Assembly (NCBI GenBank): GCA_950022655.1
Contig: OX465580.1
Location: forward strand, 101,946,797 to 102,010,796
Direction of reading: 5' to 3'
DNA from: Alentia gelatinosa
Lineage: Eukaryota > Annelida > Polychaeta > Phyllodocida > Polynoidae
DNA length: 64,000 bases
Within the stretch, counting starts at the first letter, position 1, and every line of letters starts with the position of its first letter. The notes beneath the pieces were generated by a model. That model ran no database searches. It worked only from the letters and a program-made list of their open reading frames with translations, and was not told the origin of the DNA. Below are positions 23,542-40,161 of the stretch, piece by piece. Position numbers and translations under genes: made by a program.

Positions 23542-24171
23542 CGAGGTAGAAGATCGGGATCTTTTGTTATCGGCACACGCCGGCCAGCGCCACACACTCC
23601 TTATATTGTCATTCACCCCTGGAGTGGCAGGTGTGTAGACTTGAGATGAGATCCAGGTGTTTTGAGCACTCGTAGTCGTGCACAGGTATGTGCCATGTGT
23701 CTGGATCCCTCCATCCACCCTCCCACCTATCTACCCCCTACATTGAATCACTAGCCTATACTCCAAAGGCAATTACGCAGACCCTCAGACCTCAACGGCA
23801 GGTGCAACTGAGATCCAGCCCAAGGATCCACTACCCTCCCCCTACACGTGTCCCCTGATCGTGATCCATTTTCGATCCCTCTGTATGGAGGGGAGGGACG
23901 TTGGTGCATTGTTGTTTGTGTTTGACAAATTGACATTCTCCAAAACTAACCAGACAGCAAGCCAGGCACGCGTTCCTCATGAATATTCATACCCTTCGTG
24001 AGTTTATGGAATATATTGCATACTTCTTATACGATTATCCCCAAGGGTCCTTTAATAGATAGCGATGGATATATTGCCAAAAGACTATCTAATACTTTAT
24101 GATAAATGTAATCGTGATATTGCTATTTTGTTTGAATCACATTATGATAAACCAAGCTAGTTTATATATCT
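23542..24171. other. GC-richer island grading into AT-rich DNA, no gene recognised
   Basis: Several CAGGTG words occur between 23620 and 23830. No exon or repeat copy was recognised. Confidence 0.5.
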
Positions 24172-28119
<3,948 letters not shown>

Positions 28120-28123
28120 CAAT

Positions 28124-28306
28124 CAGGTGCACATGTTATCACACAGGTGAGTAGTAAACAGGAGGCTTCCGGTCGGCGACAGGTGGGTAGTCAGTGGCGG
28201 GCCGGGATCCAACTAAATAAAGCCGAGGATCCACTTCAGACCACTACTATCTTTGCACCTGTCTGGTAGATAGTTGGAGCCGTACCTCCTGTACCTGTTT
28301 ATAGCC
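28124..28306. promoter_or_regulatory. E2-box-rich island
   Basis: CAGGTG occurs in at least three places (near 28126, 28145 and 28180), CACCTG near 28257, and further TACCTG words near 28285-28300. The local GC-rich block stands out from AT-rich DNA on both sides. Function is inferred from motif density alone. Confidence 0.3.
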
Positions 28307-29639
28307 CCATGAGCAGTGTACAATGTAGGGAGTCTGTATACATGCTGCGACATTTCCCATGAAGTTTTTTCTATGTGCATTTATTTATGTATACTTATTC
28401 TTTCACCACCAACTGATGCATGCATTATATAGAATATTGGGAGAAATTCAATAATTTTCTATTGAATGTGTATGACTATATATATACTCAACTCCCACTT
28501 ATTGCTGACTTGTGTAATTCTACCCTCCATCATCCCTACCCTCTATCATTTTAAAAAGAGATACCATATTTAAGTGAAATATGCGAATAAACACTAATAT
28601 AGGCTTAACTTTTATTGAAAAACACGTAAAATAACTACAGTTAATACTGTGACGCATATCCTGATAGTTGTGTGCCCATTCCCTTTCAATTAGATCACAA
28701 CATGGTAATTATGACATATAATATTAATCACAAACACATCATTTACAGAGTTGCAATAGAAATCACGTTGAACCCCACCATCTAGACAGAGGAAGAAATC
28801 CCAAAGCCCCCTTTGACTTGCCATCACAAACACCTCCTGCTTCTCGTACTACTGTCTCTTTCCGTTGATATTGTAACATTAAAGGTATTTTCATATGATA
28901 CACTGTTAAAAGGGAAAGGTGGGGGTGAATAGGTATAACTTTGTAGATTACATATTGCATATATATGTACATGTATAAGTACTAGATGCATATATACTTT
29001 GTCTATGAATGGAAGAGAGAGGTGATGCAGAGAAGGATATACATACATTGTATATTTAAATAGAAAAGAAGAGATGGAGAGAGAGAGGGAGAGAGAGAGA
29101 GAGAGAGAGAGACATAGAGAGAGAGAGAGAGAGGTGAGGAAGATGGTTACATTGGCCATGGTAAGCTGGTTTGGCTTTCTGTATAGGCAGGATGTATCCA
29201 TTTGCCTTGACTCTTCACCCAATACTGCCTGCCTTGGCCTTTGAAGCCTAAACCCAAGCCTGTGTTTTGTAGTCCGGATACCCCTTTATGAATGGCGAAC
29301 TAATGCAGGCGTTAAAATGTAAGAGCGAGAATAGAACCTTTGGACGATGCAGGCAGGAAGGTGGGCAGGGAAAGTGGATGGGTGACGGGGGAAGGGTTTT
29401 TCCATTATGAGGGTGTTGTACACTGTTCTGGGATGGATGTGGAGGGGGTTGCAGTCAATGTACCCTTGGTAATCCGAGTACCCGCTAAGTGGTCAGGTTC
29501 TTGTGTGTTTTTTGTGTATGTTAGGCTTGATCAAAGTGGCCATTTGTTGGTGCGTAGCCATCAGTGGTGAAACATTTAGAATACCTTACCTATGCACCCG
29601 CTCCAGGCCTTCATATCCCCCTGCATACTTATACCACAG
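28307..29639. other. AT-rich DNA with an (AG)n tract, no gene recognised
   Basis: Decayed and perfect GA dinucleotides lie at about 29068-29136. The Ser/Leu-rich minus-strand open frame across this tract is an artefact. A GC-richer purine-rich island follows at 29330-29560. Confidence 0.6.
29068..29136 (+). repeat. (AG)n microsatellite
   Basis: GA dinucleotide repeats with interruptions such as GGGA and CATA. A purine-only strand of this length can adopt triplex (H-DNA) structure. Confidence 0.85.
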
Positions 29640-30190
29640 GCCATCCCTACCCGCAGCGCTGGGGAGCTCAGACCCCACAGAATAGCAATTAAATTAAGCT
29701 TTAATTAGGAAGATTACAGGGCCCGGTCAGGTGTGTAGACAGAGGCCAGGCAAAAGGGGCGGGGTCGTGGTCAAAGATTGCTGACCATTACTTTGTCTTG
29801 TAGATTTTCTCTCCTGAAAAGATCATTAGCTTCTTAAACTACACAAAATGCCTGATCCTTTGCCTCAGGTCAGATACTCTCCTGTATCACTGTCAACAGT
29901 GGCTGACCACCAGAGGGGTGTGTCCAGGAGAGGCGATCATTGAGATGATCACAGGGTCACACGTCATTAAGACAAACTCCTTTGTTTTTCTACCCACCAA
30001 CTCGCCGTCAAAGGCAACTCTCTAACCATACCGCTAAGAGAATATCATTACCTTTGAAAAGGGAAACCGGTGTCGATTTGAATTAATAGTGGTTTAATGT
30101 ACATTCTCCGTTGGTTGGGGCAGCAGCGCGGTGTGTGTGGGTTGCCTGAGAGATTTAATTTAATTAAGACGGGGTGATTAAACACGCATA
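29640..30190. promoter_or_regulatory. Candidate conserved enhancer block
   Basis: Homeodomain-type sites are dense: CAATTAAATTAAGCTTTAATTAGG lies near 29687-29710 (shown across two neighbouring words), and TTTAATTTAATTAAG lies near 30157. TCF-like (CTTTGAAA, TCAAAG), GATTAAAC (about 30176) and CAGGTGTG words are also present. The block also carries a CTCF-like CCACCAGAGGGG at 29907-29918. It has no coding potential, no simple repeats and evenly mixed composition, the look of a conserved non-coding element. Conservation itself cannot be tested here. Confidence 0.35.
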
Positions 30191-30629
30191 AACAAGGAAC
30201 ACCCGGATCTAAGAATTAGGCGGCTAGGGAAACCCCCACATCTGCAACCCCTGAAACAGAATTTGATCTGTTTGTAGTACTTTTGGGCGCACTATCCTAC
30301 TATTTTCCGTCATCTATCTACAATTATCTGAAGCCGACTCCTCTTCGTCATCATTGATAACTTTTTGAATCATCCTAACCAGGGAATGATCGTCCAACTA
30401 GTATTCAGCAAACAGCCTTCACATAGGCCTACAATAGATAAACCATATCTTCGCCGTAATCTATGCTATCTTTGAAGATCAAATATATGGTCCTTCGGTG
30501 TTATTACGTACAGCGGACAATAATAAAACTACAATCTATAGGATAAATTACCACCGTGCTACATACGGCGTATATGTCTTGTACCAAAGCCCGGGCTCAA
30601 ATCAGTAATGAAGATCATATCACATGTTA
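30191..30629. other. No gene recognised
   Basis: Mixed to AT-rich DNA without a supported feature. Confidence 0.5.
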
Positions 30630-30696
30630 TATAGAATGAATAGACATTATCAAATGGCAATAACTTTCAAGTTTGATCATGTCTATTCATTCTATA
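30630..30696. ncRNA. Candidate pre-miRNA-like hairpin
   Basis: TATAGAATGAATAGACAT (30630-30647) is followed by ATCAAA after one base. It is matched on the right by the inverted arm 30672-30696. The result is a 25-bp stem with a single T/C mismatch and a 17-nt loop (30655-30671). The 67-nt length and arm geometry are those of a short animal miRNA precursor. The near-perfect stem is unusual for an old miRNA and equally fits a young inverted duplication or a siRNA-producing hairpin. Because the stem is almost self-complementary, strand cannot be assigned. It matches no miRNA family I know. Confidence 0.35.
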
Positions 30697-32121
30697 AGTA
30701 GGATTGTTTTATACCAATACGCTTGGTTGAAGCAAGCCGAAATATATTATGGGACTTCCAGGTATGTTTTAATCTCTTTTTTAGATCAACACTTCATTCT
30801 CAATCTTTCAAGTTTTATTGTGAACATGAGTGACTATAAGATAAAAAAAAACATTGATTGTGTTAGATTTATAAAAGAAACCTAAAGAAGGTACACAGAC
30901 TAGAAATGGGACCTTGTCAGGTTGTAATAAGACACACCTTAGAACAGTTTAAAGAAAATAAAGCATTCCAGTGATGCTAATAGGTTTTTTGCTCTAGTGA
31001 GGCAGTCCTTAAAGGCCGAGACATTGGTGAGTTGAAAGAGCCGAGGTGTGCATGCTGAAAGGACCGCCCCTGATGACGAGGCGCATAAAACTCTGAAAGG
31101 ATCTGAGGTTTGTTGAGTGGCACCTTATTTTAGCCGTTTGTAGTGAATGACTGCCAGGTTCGTGACCTTTTACTGTAGGGCTTTGGTGGACAGTGGATGT
31201 TGAGGGGGATTAGAATGGACTGAGTCAGTATTTACATCTTCATGATCTTCGTATCTATGTCAGAGTCCTGCATAGACTAATCGCATGATTGATGTTTTAT
31301 ATAGAAAGCAAAAGCTGCACGTGTCAGTGAAAGAAGTCAAATAATTTTAATACATTTTGGAGAGATTTATTTTTAAAAGGGAATTAATAATAACTATAAC
31401 CCTGATGTGCCCCTTATGATGCATTTCTATATCAAATGTATAAAACATATAACATTTAATTGAATCTTGTCATCATGTCTCCATTGATATTGGTCTAATC
31501 ACAGAACCATCACCACATCTATGATTCTTCATTGGTCTACCAAATTTCTAGCAACCCCTTTGATCCATTCTTATCACAACTTATCAAGCTTATACCCATG
31601 ATGATTAAAACTACAGGATATCACGGCAATATAAACAAGACACCATGCCATACATCCCGATGTGATGACTTAATAACAGGGGCTGGGAGGGTCAAGCAGT
31701 CCCTCACTGGGCTCCCCATGTGGCTTTTCTACCTTTTCACAACTCATATTACGAGGCATCCAGTCTGCCCAAAATCAAGGAATATGTGGATTACTATCTG
31801 AGATAATCTGAACAAGTTGATTCATGATTTTTATTTCATGTATGAATCTTATAGATTAAATTGGATATTTACAAAGGGGACGTCGGGTAATGATAGACCA
31901 GTCACAGTGTCCGTTCTGTTGAATATTGAACATAGTTGTCATCACGATATGGATATATAGCATAGTGTTTGTCCCATAATTCCTAATATTCCTTTTGTCT
32001 CAGTTCACACACATGTATATATTTGTGTATATCTCGTAGGAATGCAACATTCTACCTAATTGCAATACCAGGAAAGATAAACTGGTTTGAAAGAACATAC
32101 TAGACTAAACTCCACATATCA
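30697..32121. other. AT-rich stretch, no gene recognised
   Basis: A GC-richer patch lies at about 31010-31200. No repeat copy, exon or RNA gene was recognised. Confidence 0.5.
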
Positions 32122-32181
32122 GCACTCAAGCAGACGACCTTTGGAAAGCGCAGCACCGTCCAGGGCTTGCGACCTGCCAGG
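32122..32181 (-). other. Two-part motif, copy 1 (paired with 44573-44621)
   Basis: GCACTCAAGCAGACGAC (32122-32138) recurs exactly at 44573-44589. In both places it is followed in the same order by TGCGA(C)CTGCCAGG (here about 32168-32181). Just beyond lies a 100-nt purine-rich tract (about 32240-32340), which on the minus strand is a polypyrimidine run ending CTCTACCACAG, an acceptor-like signal. The motif could be part of a duplicated minus-strand exon or of a regulatory element; CTCAAG and CAGAC match NK2-type and SMAD-type cores. Confidence 0.3.
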
Positions 32182-32239
32182 TCCCGACTTAGTTCTTCAA
32201 TGGCCCTGTAGATGACAGCGCTGTGCTCAGCGAGGGACT

Positions 32240-32340
32240 GTGGTAGAGAGTGGAGGAGAGAGAGATGGGGGAGGAGCAGTGGGAGGAAGGCGAGGGGCGG
32301 GAGGAAGAAGGAGGAGGGGCGGAGGAAGCACAGAGAGGTG
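32240..32340 (+). repeat. Purine-rich tract (GGA/GAG)
   Basis: Almost only A and G over about 100 bases, with GGAGGAG/GGGAGG words. A 190-codon minus-strand frame runs through its complement, giving a Leu/Pro-rich translation that reflects composition. Confidence 0.6.
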
Positions 32341-32341
32341 A

Positions 32342-35300
32342 GGCGAAACTGGGGATGTGTGTCACGTATATCAGTCAGTCGGTGCACTGTTGTCTGGTGA
32401 CACAGCCTGTCCCAGATGAGATCGCTCTCCGCCCAGATGTTTGGTCGTGGCCGGTGGCAGAGTGAATATGTGTGGAGAGTGACATAAGAGCACAGGAAGG
32501 CCCCAGCGCAGGGCCCCAGCGTTTGAGCGATCGGGAAAAGAAGGCTCAGAAGCCTATTCCATATCCCTCCTCTTGCTACGACAACCAGCTCACTTAAAGG
32601 CATATGCAGCCTCCAATATACAAGGAGGATAGAGAAGCAAACCGAAAGACAGACAAGGAAAGATAAAAACATATCTTCTGAGATTATTCTTCATGAAGTA
32701 TTTGATCCAGTACGACACTGGTTTATGATTTTTATTATCAAAAGTAATTCATCACTTGGTATCTAGGATTGATTTTTCATACAAGGATCGATTTCCAGAC
32801 AGATGTTTAATACTTACTTTTAAGGATTTGATGTATGACATCTTAGGATGCATTGCCCTAAAAGTACCACCCGTAAAAGAGACAAAAAGATAACACTAAA
32901 TACAGACCAATATCATATATCAATCTAAGAAAAACAGTGACAAGAGCCCTTTAAAAGAATAGATATATGCTGTTAATGGTGCTGTGAAAAATGCAAAAGC
33001 TTCTAGAACATACGCACCCAACACAAAGAAACCCGAAATGAGGGCATCGAAAGCTTCACAATTTACTCGCTAGGTGGCAGTAGTGGGGAGCGCTATTCCC
33101 ACAGCAAGTACCACAGTGGGTTGCCCGACTTAGATTGCATATATGAGGGCACCGAAGGACGTTAATAATCAAATTTTTGTCATTAATCTTTTAGATGTAG
33201 GCTAAGGTATTTCGACAAGGATTTTGATATGCGTCATGACAGATTACCGTGCACAGACTCTGTAAACGCACTCTTTTCTTCTTGTTTCACATGACAATTC
33301 AGTTGCTCCTCCTCTGAAATTAAAGAATATCATATCGAAGTCATATACACATATACTTGTTGAACAAGAAAAGGGACAGTTTCGAGTTGGTACTCCCTCA
33401 AGCACCATATCTTCATTGTTTTCCACAGTCCCCCTGATTTGTTAATGTTGGATCCAGTTCCAGATTTAGGCCTGGCTTCCACAGAGCTCCAAATCATCTA
33501 CGATAGACCTTACGATGTACCTAAAAACGATCACGATGCACGCTGATGTCCCTAGTCTAGACATTTGTGTGAGATAAGCATGTTTCCGATTTTCTATGAT
33601 TTTTTTACGTAATGAGTTGTAGTGCATCGGGAGGTCTTGAATTGCTATCGTAGTACGTGGACGCTGGGTCTATGAGAAGGGCGCCCACTCCCGTGTGTAC
33701 TACAATAACGCCCGTTCTGCTCTCAGTTTGTCAATCATTGATAGTCTGTCAAATATTGATAGTCCGTTCGGCAGGGATCACATCTGTCAAGTATTAATCT
33801 TCGGTTATAAAGTCAACATAAAGGGAATGTACATGTCTTTGCATGACTAGCTTAATCCAATTCGTATTGCAGCCGTTCTCTAGGCATCAGATGTTAATCC
33901 CGTCTTTATCAGAGAATGGAAACATTAATGTGCCATGCTGCCGTCTATCTGGCAAGTTTGCCGTTAATTTCTGTGTATTTTCCTCTCTAATCTTTATAAT
34001 CATCGAGGGTAGTATTGTGGTAGGGAGAGAGTCCAGGCGGGTGAGTTGGGGTGGAGTTGAGGGGTAAAGCAGGGATGGGGTTGGAGATTGTTCGGGACTG
34101 GGACCTGGGTGACAGGTCATGTGGCTAGTCTGATTTTTTTTACCATCCCCACCCACGTCACCCCACACACATGGTACGACATGTTTCATGAACTGTTTCA
34201 GAGTTGGCTAGTCAGAGACTCTTTTCATAAATAGCGACTATGCAGGCCTGCACCGGGATGTGGAAGAGTACATATCAATTTTATAAGTCGGCATTTGGGA
34301 CCTTTTGTAAAATACCGTAATAGCCCCAACAGGAAACATACATGCACACTTTCGTGTATGTCTAGTCATCAGTAGGCACACTGTCCCTGCTTTATTATGT
34401 ATGCTGTAGTTCTGATTATTTCATAAACTATGACATCGAAGTCCTAATGAAGCATGTCCACATTGAGATTATAATATCATATTTCCCGATAGTAATTTGC
34501 TACAAAATCTACTTTGAATAGTAGAAATCGCCTTTCTTAGCGATTTCAACCATCTTGATAAGCTCTATTCATCTTCCTAAAAATTCTTAAAATATGGACC
34601 AATAGAGTCGAATAGGAATTGCAACAAGAAGAACTTCGGACCTGCCAGGGCCCATTGAATAATCTAGGATCGTACATAAAGACCCTTTTCTGTACCTCGT
34701 ACAAGGGTTATTGTTTAATGAATTTAAGTTGGTTCGCTATGACAGCCTTAGCCGTCCATAAGGTCGTCCAGAAGTGTTGAATTAATTTGACCAACATCGG
34801 CCTATTAAAGGTCTCCTTGGCGAGCAGGAAAGGGTCTTCGTATACGATCCTAGATTATTCAACGGGCCCCAGGGAATATCCCAACCCTCACAGAGAGGTA
34901 TACTCTCCATAGTGTTTTACCCCGGCTTCCACTCACCAACACCAACCCCCACCTCTCACGCCACCGTCGACCCTGTCCTCCAGTGTATACAAGCCTGAGA
35001 CAACAAACCCACTAGCGTCCCCTATAAGCAAACCTCAGCACGGAGAGTGCCCGGCGTCGTTGTGTATCAGTGCACGAAGGTCACCTTGTGGAGACACCAC
35101 CAGGCTCCTCTATCTGTAAAGTTTGACTCGGTTCACTGATGATGCCACACACAAGAGGATATTACTTTAGTTACTCTGTGTGGCCGACTGGAGGCTGACA
35201 TAGTCCAAAGGTGTAACCATGACAGCATGCAATTTGAACTACATTTGGCAGTCTCAGTAGCAACATAGACGCTCTGGACACGAGTAGTGTTTACACAAAC

Positions 35301-37040
35301 ACAAACCTTCTATATGGGATGATGTATCCTATATCCAAGTTGTATCTATAGAAATGATCCTTTTATTTTTTCTGCTTGACATGACATAGAAACCCAGGGC
35401 CGTCTTCTAAATCATTCTGAGGAATGGATTCAATCTAGCCACACTAAGATATCATCTAAAGTTAGGCGAACATCATCTAATCAAATCATTATCCATCATA
35501 ATTCAATCATCTTCCGATTACGTTTATTTTCCTGTTCATAAAAGCCTTTTACCATCACGAGACGGTTCAATTTGGGACCGGGTTGGGGAGAGTCTCGATA
35601 TTGACTTTAATGTAGGAACCAGGGCCTAAAACGAGGACAAAGACACAGTGTAAACTACACCCAGACATTTATCCTCTTAATCTTTTCTCCGGATTACGAA
35701 GGATGCTGTTGAAAGTTTATAAACGTACTTATAAACTGTACATATGAATACTACCCTTTTAACAAATCTCACATTCCCCATTTAGAAAGTCACAATACAA
35801 TGCATGGTACATGTTTATGATTACGAGGAAAAGAGCATACAAATTTAGCATGGAACCAAGATACTAAAAACTTAGAGTATGATGTAGTCTGCGTCTGCCG
35901 CCGTCAAAATGTACTCTGTTCTAAATGCTTATTCATGTATTTTCCCAAAAGGCATGTAAGTACTTTGAATCGTACATGATACTTACAGATACAAGAAAAT
36001 ATATGTCTATGCACAACATATTCTGGTTTTATGTGGGATTCTTGTCGTAGTGCCGCCGTCTGAGAATGTCTCACTAGTTCAAACACCATGTATTATAAAG
36101 TCTAGAAATAAGTAATGATTATAGGAGTGCAAATAACAGTTTACTGAGAGGATGGGAAAAATACCATCACCCCTATTAATTGTACAAGAGCTATAATTAA
36201 GATAAATATTAGGTGACCGAGATTTTGGTAAGAATAGACATGAAAGGGATTATTGAGACATGACAAAGTCTGGAATTGCGATGACCTGATTGACACTAAA
36301 AAATAAACTTCAAATAAAGAATTCTCTACAGGATGACATATTCACCAAACCACTCAGTATTCTGGACTGAAATAACATTGAACTAACTCTTAGCTAATAA
36401 CTAGAAATCATCTACCCTCAAAGTTTCCTTTTCTATTGTCTAATGGGGGTTACATAGCATGAAGGGTGAGTAAACTTTCTACTCTAATGTACATCTCAAA
36501 GTCAAAATTCTTGTATGGCATGTTGCTAGATATAAAAGATTCGTAGTCCACCCAGAAGTTAATGCATGCTCATCTTCCTAGACAACTAAAAAACCATGGA
36601 ATTACACATTATGGATAGGAAGAAACTGATTATTGATATTGAATCCACTTCAGAGGAGCAATATGTAGTTTGAAGTTCGAGTGCAGATACGAATCTGAAA
36701 GAAGTCCACTAATGAATTATACTTTAAAAAATAGGGAGCCTCTCAAAGTAAAGAACTGTATACAGGAACACATGGTTTTTGTCTTGTTTTAGCTCCCTAT
36801 CCAGAACATGTCATGTAAACTATGTACATTGTACTTGACAAGCACCTCAAAGGTACTAAAGAAATCTAGAGAGATTCTCCGAAGAGGAGAACAGATACCA
36901 ATGAACACTAAAACATGGAAAAGAAATGAAACAAGGATGGCAATCCTTTTTCATAAGGTGTTAGGAAATAGTCAGTAACGAGTTAGGTAGTAGAGATATC
37001 TTTATATAAAAAAGAGCAACTTGTGAAATGACCATTTAAG

Positions 37041-37041
<1 letters not shown>
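32342..37041. other. Long stretch, no gene recognised
   Basis: Mainly AT-rich, with GC-richer islands at about 33990-34170 and 34880-35150. GGGTGA-C-AGGTCA near 34108 is an imperfect DR1. I see no supported exon, RNA gene or dispersed repeat copy. Confidence 0.5.

Positions 37042-37109
<68 letters not shown>
37042..37109. repeat. (AT)n microsatellite
   Basis: An uninterrupted TA dinucleotide run of about 68 bp, able to extrude as a cruciform. Confidence 0.92.
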
Positions 37110-37111
<2 letters not shown>

Positions 37112-37711
37112 ATAGAGAATTGATCATAGAATCCCACGAATTGACTTGAATGTATCACTTGTATGTATCCTTGTATAAAACAAACACGCGAATAAATAGC
37201 CTTTGCAGAAAAAACAGATAAAAGAAAGAAAATGTACTACTGTTAATAATACTCATATCTACTGTACAGTTTGCTCATGCACAATATTGTGCAATGAGAT
37301 ACTTTTTTTTAGTTTCAATATATGATAAAGACTAGTTAGAGCCTAGCGAATTATGTGCGACCATGGTAGGTCTATAGTGAATTCCCCCGGAACACGCCAC
37401 CTCTGGAGCAGGCGTTCAGTGGAGGCAGAGAATCAGGTCTTCTAATCAGGCTATAACTCTGGAAACGTCTCTCCTCCATGCCCCGCCCATTCCTCCCAGG
37501 CGCTATAGTGATCACATTATCGCTACCCGGCTGACCAGGTAGAGGACCCGCCTAGGGACCCAGACGTCAGGTCGATCGAGCGATCATCTCCTTGTCCCTG
37601 ATCCCATCTCCCCTACGCGGCCTTGACCCATGGCTTCCCGGTGCCCCTGACGCGTCGGGCGTTGACCTTGCCCGTCCCATAATGCACCAGTCCGTGATCC
37701 GCGCGCCGCTG
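37110..37711. other. AT-rich to GC-rich transition, no gene recognised
   Basis: GC content rises from about 37380. The island contains TTGACCTTG and CCTTGACC half-site words at 37620-37670. No exon was recognised. Confidence 0.5.
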
Positions 37712-37725
37712 ACGCCCTCTGGTGG
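37712..37725 (-). promoter_or_regulatory. CTCF-like site, minus orientation
   Basis: On the minus strand this reads CCACCAGAGGGCGT, which matches the conserved bilaterian CTCF core CCASYAGRKGGC in full. It is the best of the CTCF-like matches in the window. It forms a convergent pair with the weaker plus-strand match at 29907. Confidence 0.45.
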
Positions 37726-37792
37726 ACAAAGGCGCCGACAAAGGAGGCAGGATTTATGCTCTGGTCATGCGTAGAGGTGGCAAGGGTGATCT

Positions 37793-37843
37793 CCCAGGTG
37801 ATCGTGCGCTGGGATCTCTTACCCGTACCCACCTGTACAGGTG
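37793..37843. promoter_or_regulatory. E2-box cluster with 14-bp dyad CACCTGTACAGGTG
   Basis: CAGGTG near 37796 is followed by the perfect palindrome CACCTGTACAGGTG at 37830-37843, two E2-boxes head to head with a TA centre. Paired E2-boxes are typical of ZEB and E-protein targets. The binding factor is unknown. Confidence 0.4.
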
Positions 37844-39422
37844 AGGCAGGTATGAACGATGGGGACAGGAGGTGGCGGAGGGTACAGATGTGTAGTGCTG
37901 GGGGCACGGGGGTATGGGAAGGGTACCGGGACGGTCAAAAGGGTACATATAGTACTAGGCATCAGATAAAGAGTACAAAGGTATATATAAGCATCTGCAT
38001 TAAAAAAAACCAACCCAACATTTGATTGTACCTCACGTAAGTACGAGAAATATAGCATTGCCGGTATCTACATGCACACGTACATGAGCAATTCTTGGGG
38101 ACTTACGGAGAACTATAAAAGGTTTAGAAGGTCCCCTCACTTCTCATTTATTCGACCGCGTAACGATATGGCATTGATATACATTGCAAAACAAGAATAA
38201 TAATAAACACAGGTTCGGATCCAGGTATATATGGGTCATGTGGAAACTTATTAGGGGATCTTTTTGTATGTATGTGTGAATGCAGGGATTAAAACAGATG
38301 CTCAAGGATTAACAATAAATATCAGGTAGCAGAATGGTAAGGATATGATACGTGAATATATATTGAGAGGGATTCTAGCCTATATCAGCATATAGTATAC
38401 GCGTACATGTATGATGGCTTCTGGAATAATAAGGCTACGGGAGAATGGAGAATGAAAACTGACGATGGCCAGAGGAAAGAAATCATGATTACAATATGAA
38501 TATAGAGTATATAAACTCTGAGGGAGGGTGAGCTGTAACGTAGTCTGCAAGGGTAAGAAAGAGGTATGAGGACGGGGTTAGGGTTATAAGGAGAGGTGCA
38601 GGGGTAGATAGAGGGCTGGGGTACAACCTAACACACCTATCACACCCATCACCTGGTTCCATTAACCCAATCAGGTCCTGTGAAATTGAACTTTGTGCCA
38701 GGTGCGAAACGTTGTCATGGTTACAGGTTTAGTCTGGGACAATGGCCCTTATGACAGGGCAGGCAGTTCATCTCTTCGGGGGATCCCAGGACAACAAAGG
38801 GTCGGGGTGAGGGTGGGGATCTCTCACTGACCTTGGATCTTCCCTCCACCATCGCCCACCCCGTGCCCCCTCACCCCGCTGCCCCGGACACACGATCCTT
38901 ACTCTGTCACCCTTTGTTGATCCCAGTAACGGATCTGTCAGAAGGGCGACCCTTTATAAGGCAAAACCTACATCTTAATCACATCGGTATACATCCCCTG
39001 CATACCTCGTTAAAGGATACACGTTAACGGTTAAAGCATACACAACTATATATCCATGGTGATACAGCTACATCCTTTATGAATTCTGTGTGACATTGTT
39101 TATTGAGTCGTTATCGAATGAGGAAATGCCAGCCAGCGGATACTTTAAATACATATCAAGTAACCATCAGATTCTGTATACATTTGCTGTTGATGTACGG
39201 GTATAATCTGGAAACGACAATAACTAAACGAAAGACAGGAATATCATACACAATCAACCTGCCTACCAATTTCTAGCTGCATTGATCAAAGGAGAAGATC
39301 AAAGCTGTTTTGCTTGATTGTTCTTTGCAAATCAGTGCATGTTAACTGATCGTATGTACAGCGAAAGGGATGACTTCACTGTCAAGTGTTTCCTTCATCG
39401 TGTGTATTAATGGATCTCCTGT
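37844..39422. other. No gene recognised; GC-richer island at 38540-39010
   Basis: Composition alternates between AT-rich and GC-rich blocks. The island contains isolated ACAAAGGG (SOX/TCF-like) and CACCTGG words. There is no exon or repeat copy. Confidence 0.5.
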
Positions 39423-39493
39423 TGACCTCCTGACCTTGACATCCTGCTGACCTTGGCCAACAGATGACCTCTATGATCATGTTCAGCTGACCT
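39423..39493 (-). promoter_or_regulatory. Five minus-strand nuclear-receptor half-sites including a perfect DR2
   Basis: TGACCT begins at 39423, 39431, 39448, 39465 and 39488, all in the same orientation. The first pair is TGACCT-CC-TGACCT, a perfect direct repeat spaced by two, a site type bound by RAR/RXR and some COUP-TF or Rev-erb-like receptors. The third and fourth start 17 bp apart. Confidence 0.5.
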
Positions 39494-40161
39494 AGCACAA
39501 GGATTCTCCCCTTGGAAAGATGTTTCCGCATCATTGAACGTGTGCATATTGTATAGATGTTGTCCCCTGTGACAGGCCTTTTATATATCAATGACATCTT
39601 TCTATCATGATAGAGCGTCTTGCGCCATTAAAATTGTGCTTAGCGATGAATAAAACTAGTTTCAACATAAAGTTAACGCAAATATATAAAAAATGATAAC
39701 AAAACATTATCTGAATTATGATGACCATTCATTCATAATTGAAGTAGGTTTGATTTCACCATAGATAGTTAAAGCCGTATAAATGATATTTGTTTTGATA
39801 TCAAAACAGACTCAACAGACTCAATGACCACCTTGCTTATGTAACCACCTCTTAATTGTGTATATTTAGGAGCGATCCCAAACGTTTCCACTCTATCTTA
39901 TTCTTGAAAATTGTTCAGACCACCTTACTGTTGCATATAAACCACCTATGTCAAGACCCAAATGTCAAAAACGCTTTCACTAATGCGAACAGTCGCATGT
40001 CCCTGGCCTTAGTTTATGTAAAGTTTAGAGATGACAAGAGATAATGGCTCTGAAGGATTTGATATGCTGTTATTATGCATCTATGTGCGACTATTCATAC
40101 ACCCTTCCGTACCACGTGACCACTGTCATTCCTATATTAGAAAAAAAGAAGTTTATATCAA
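39494..40161. other. AT-rich stretch, no gene recognised
   Basis: Nothing that can be supported was seen. Confidence 0.5.

Noticed and set aside
32100..32672. 190-codon minus-strand open frame
   Set aside because: It runs through the complement of a purine tract, giving Leu/Pro-rich sequence, and has no recognisable domain. One frame of this length is expected by chance in 64 kb.
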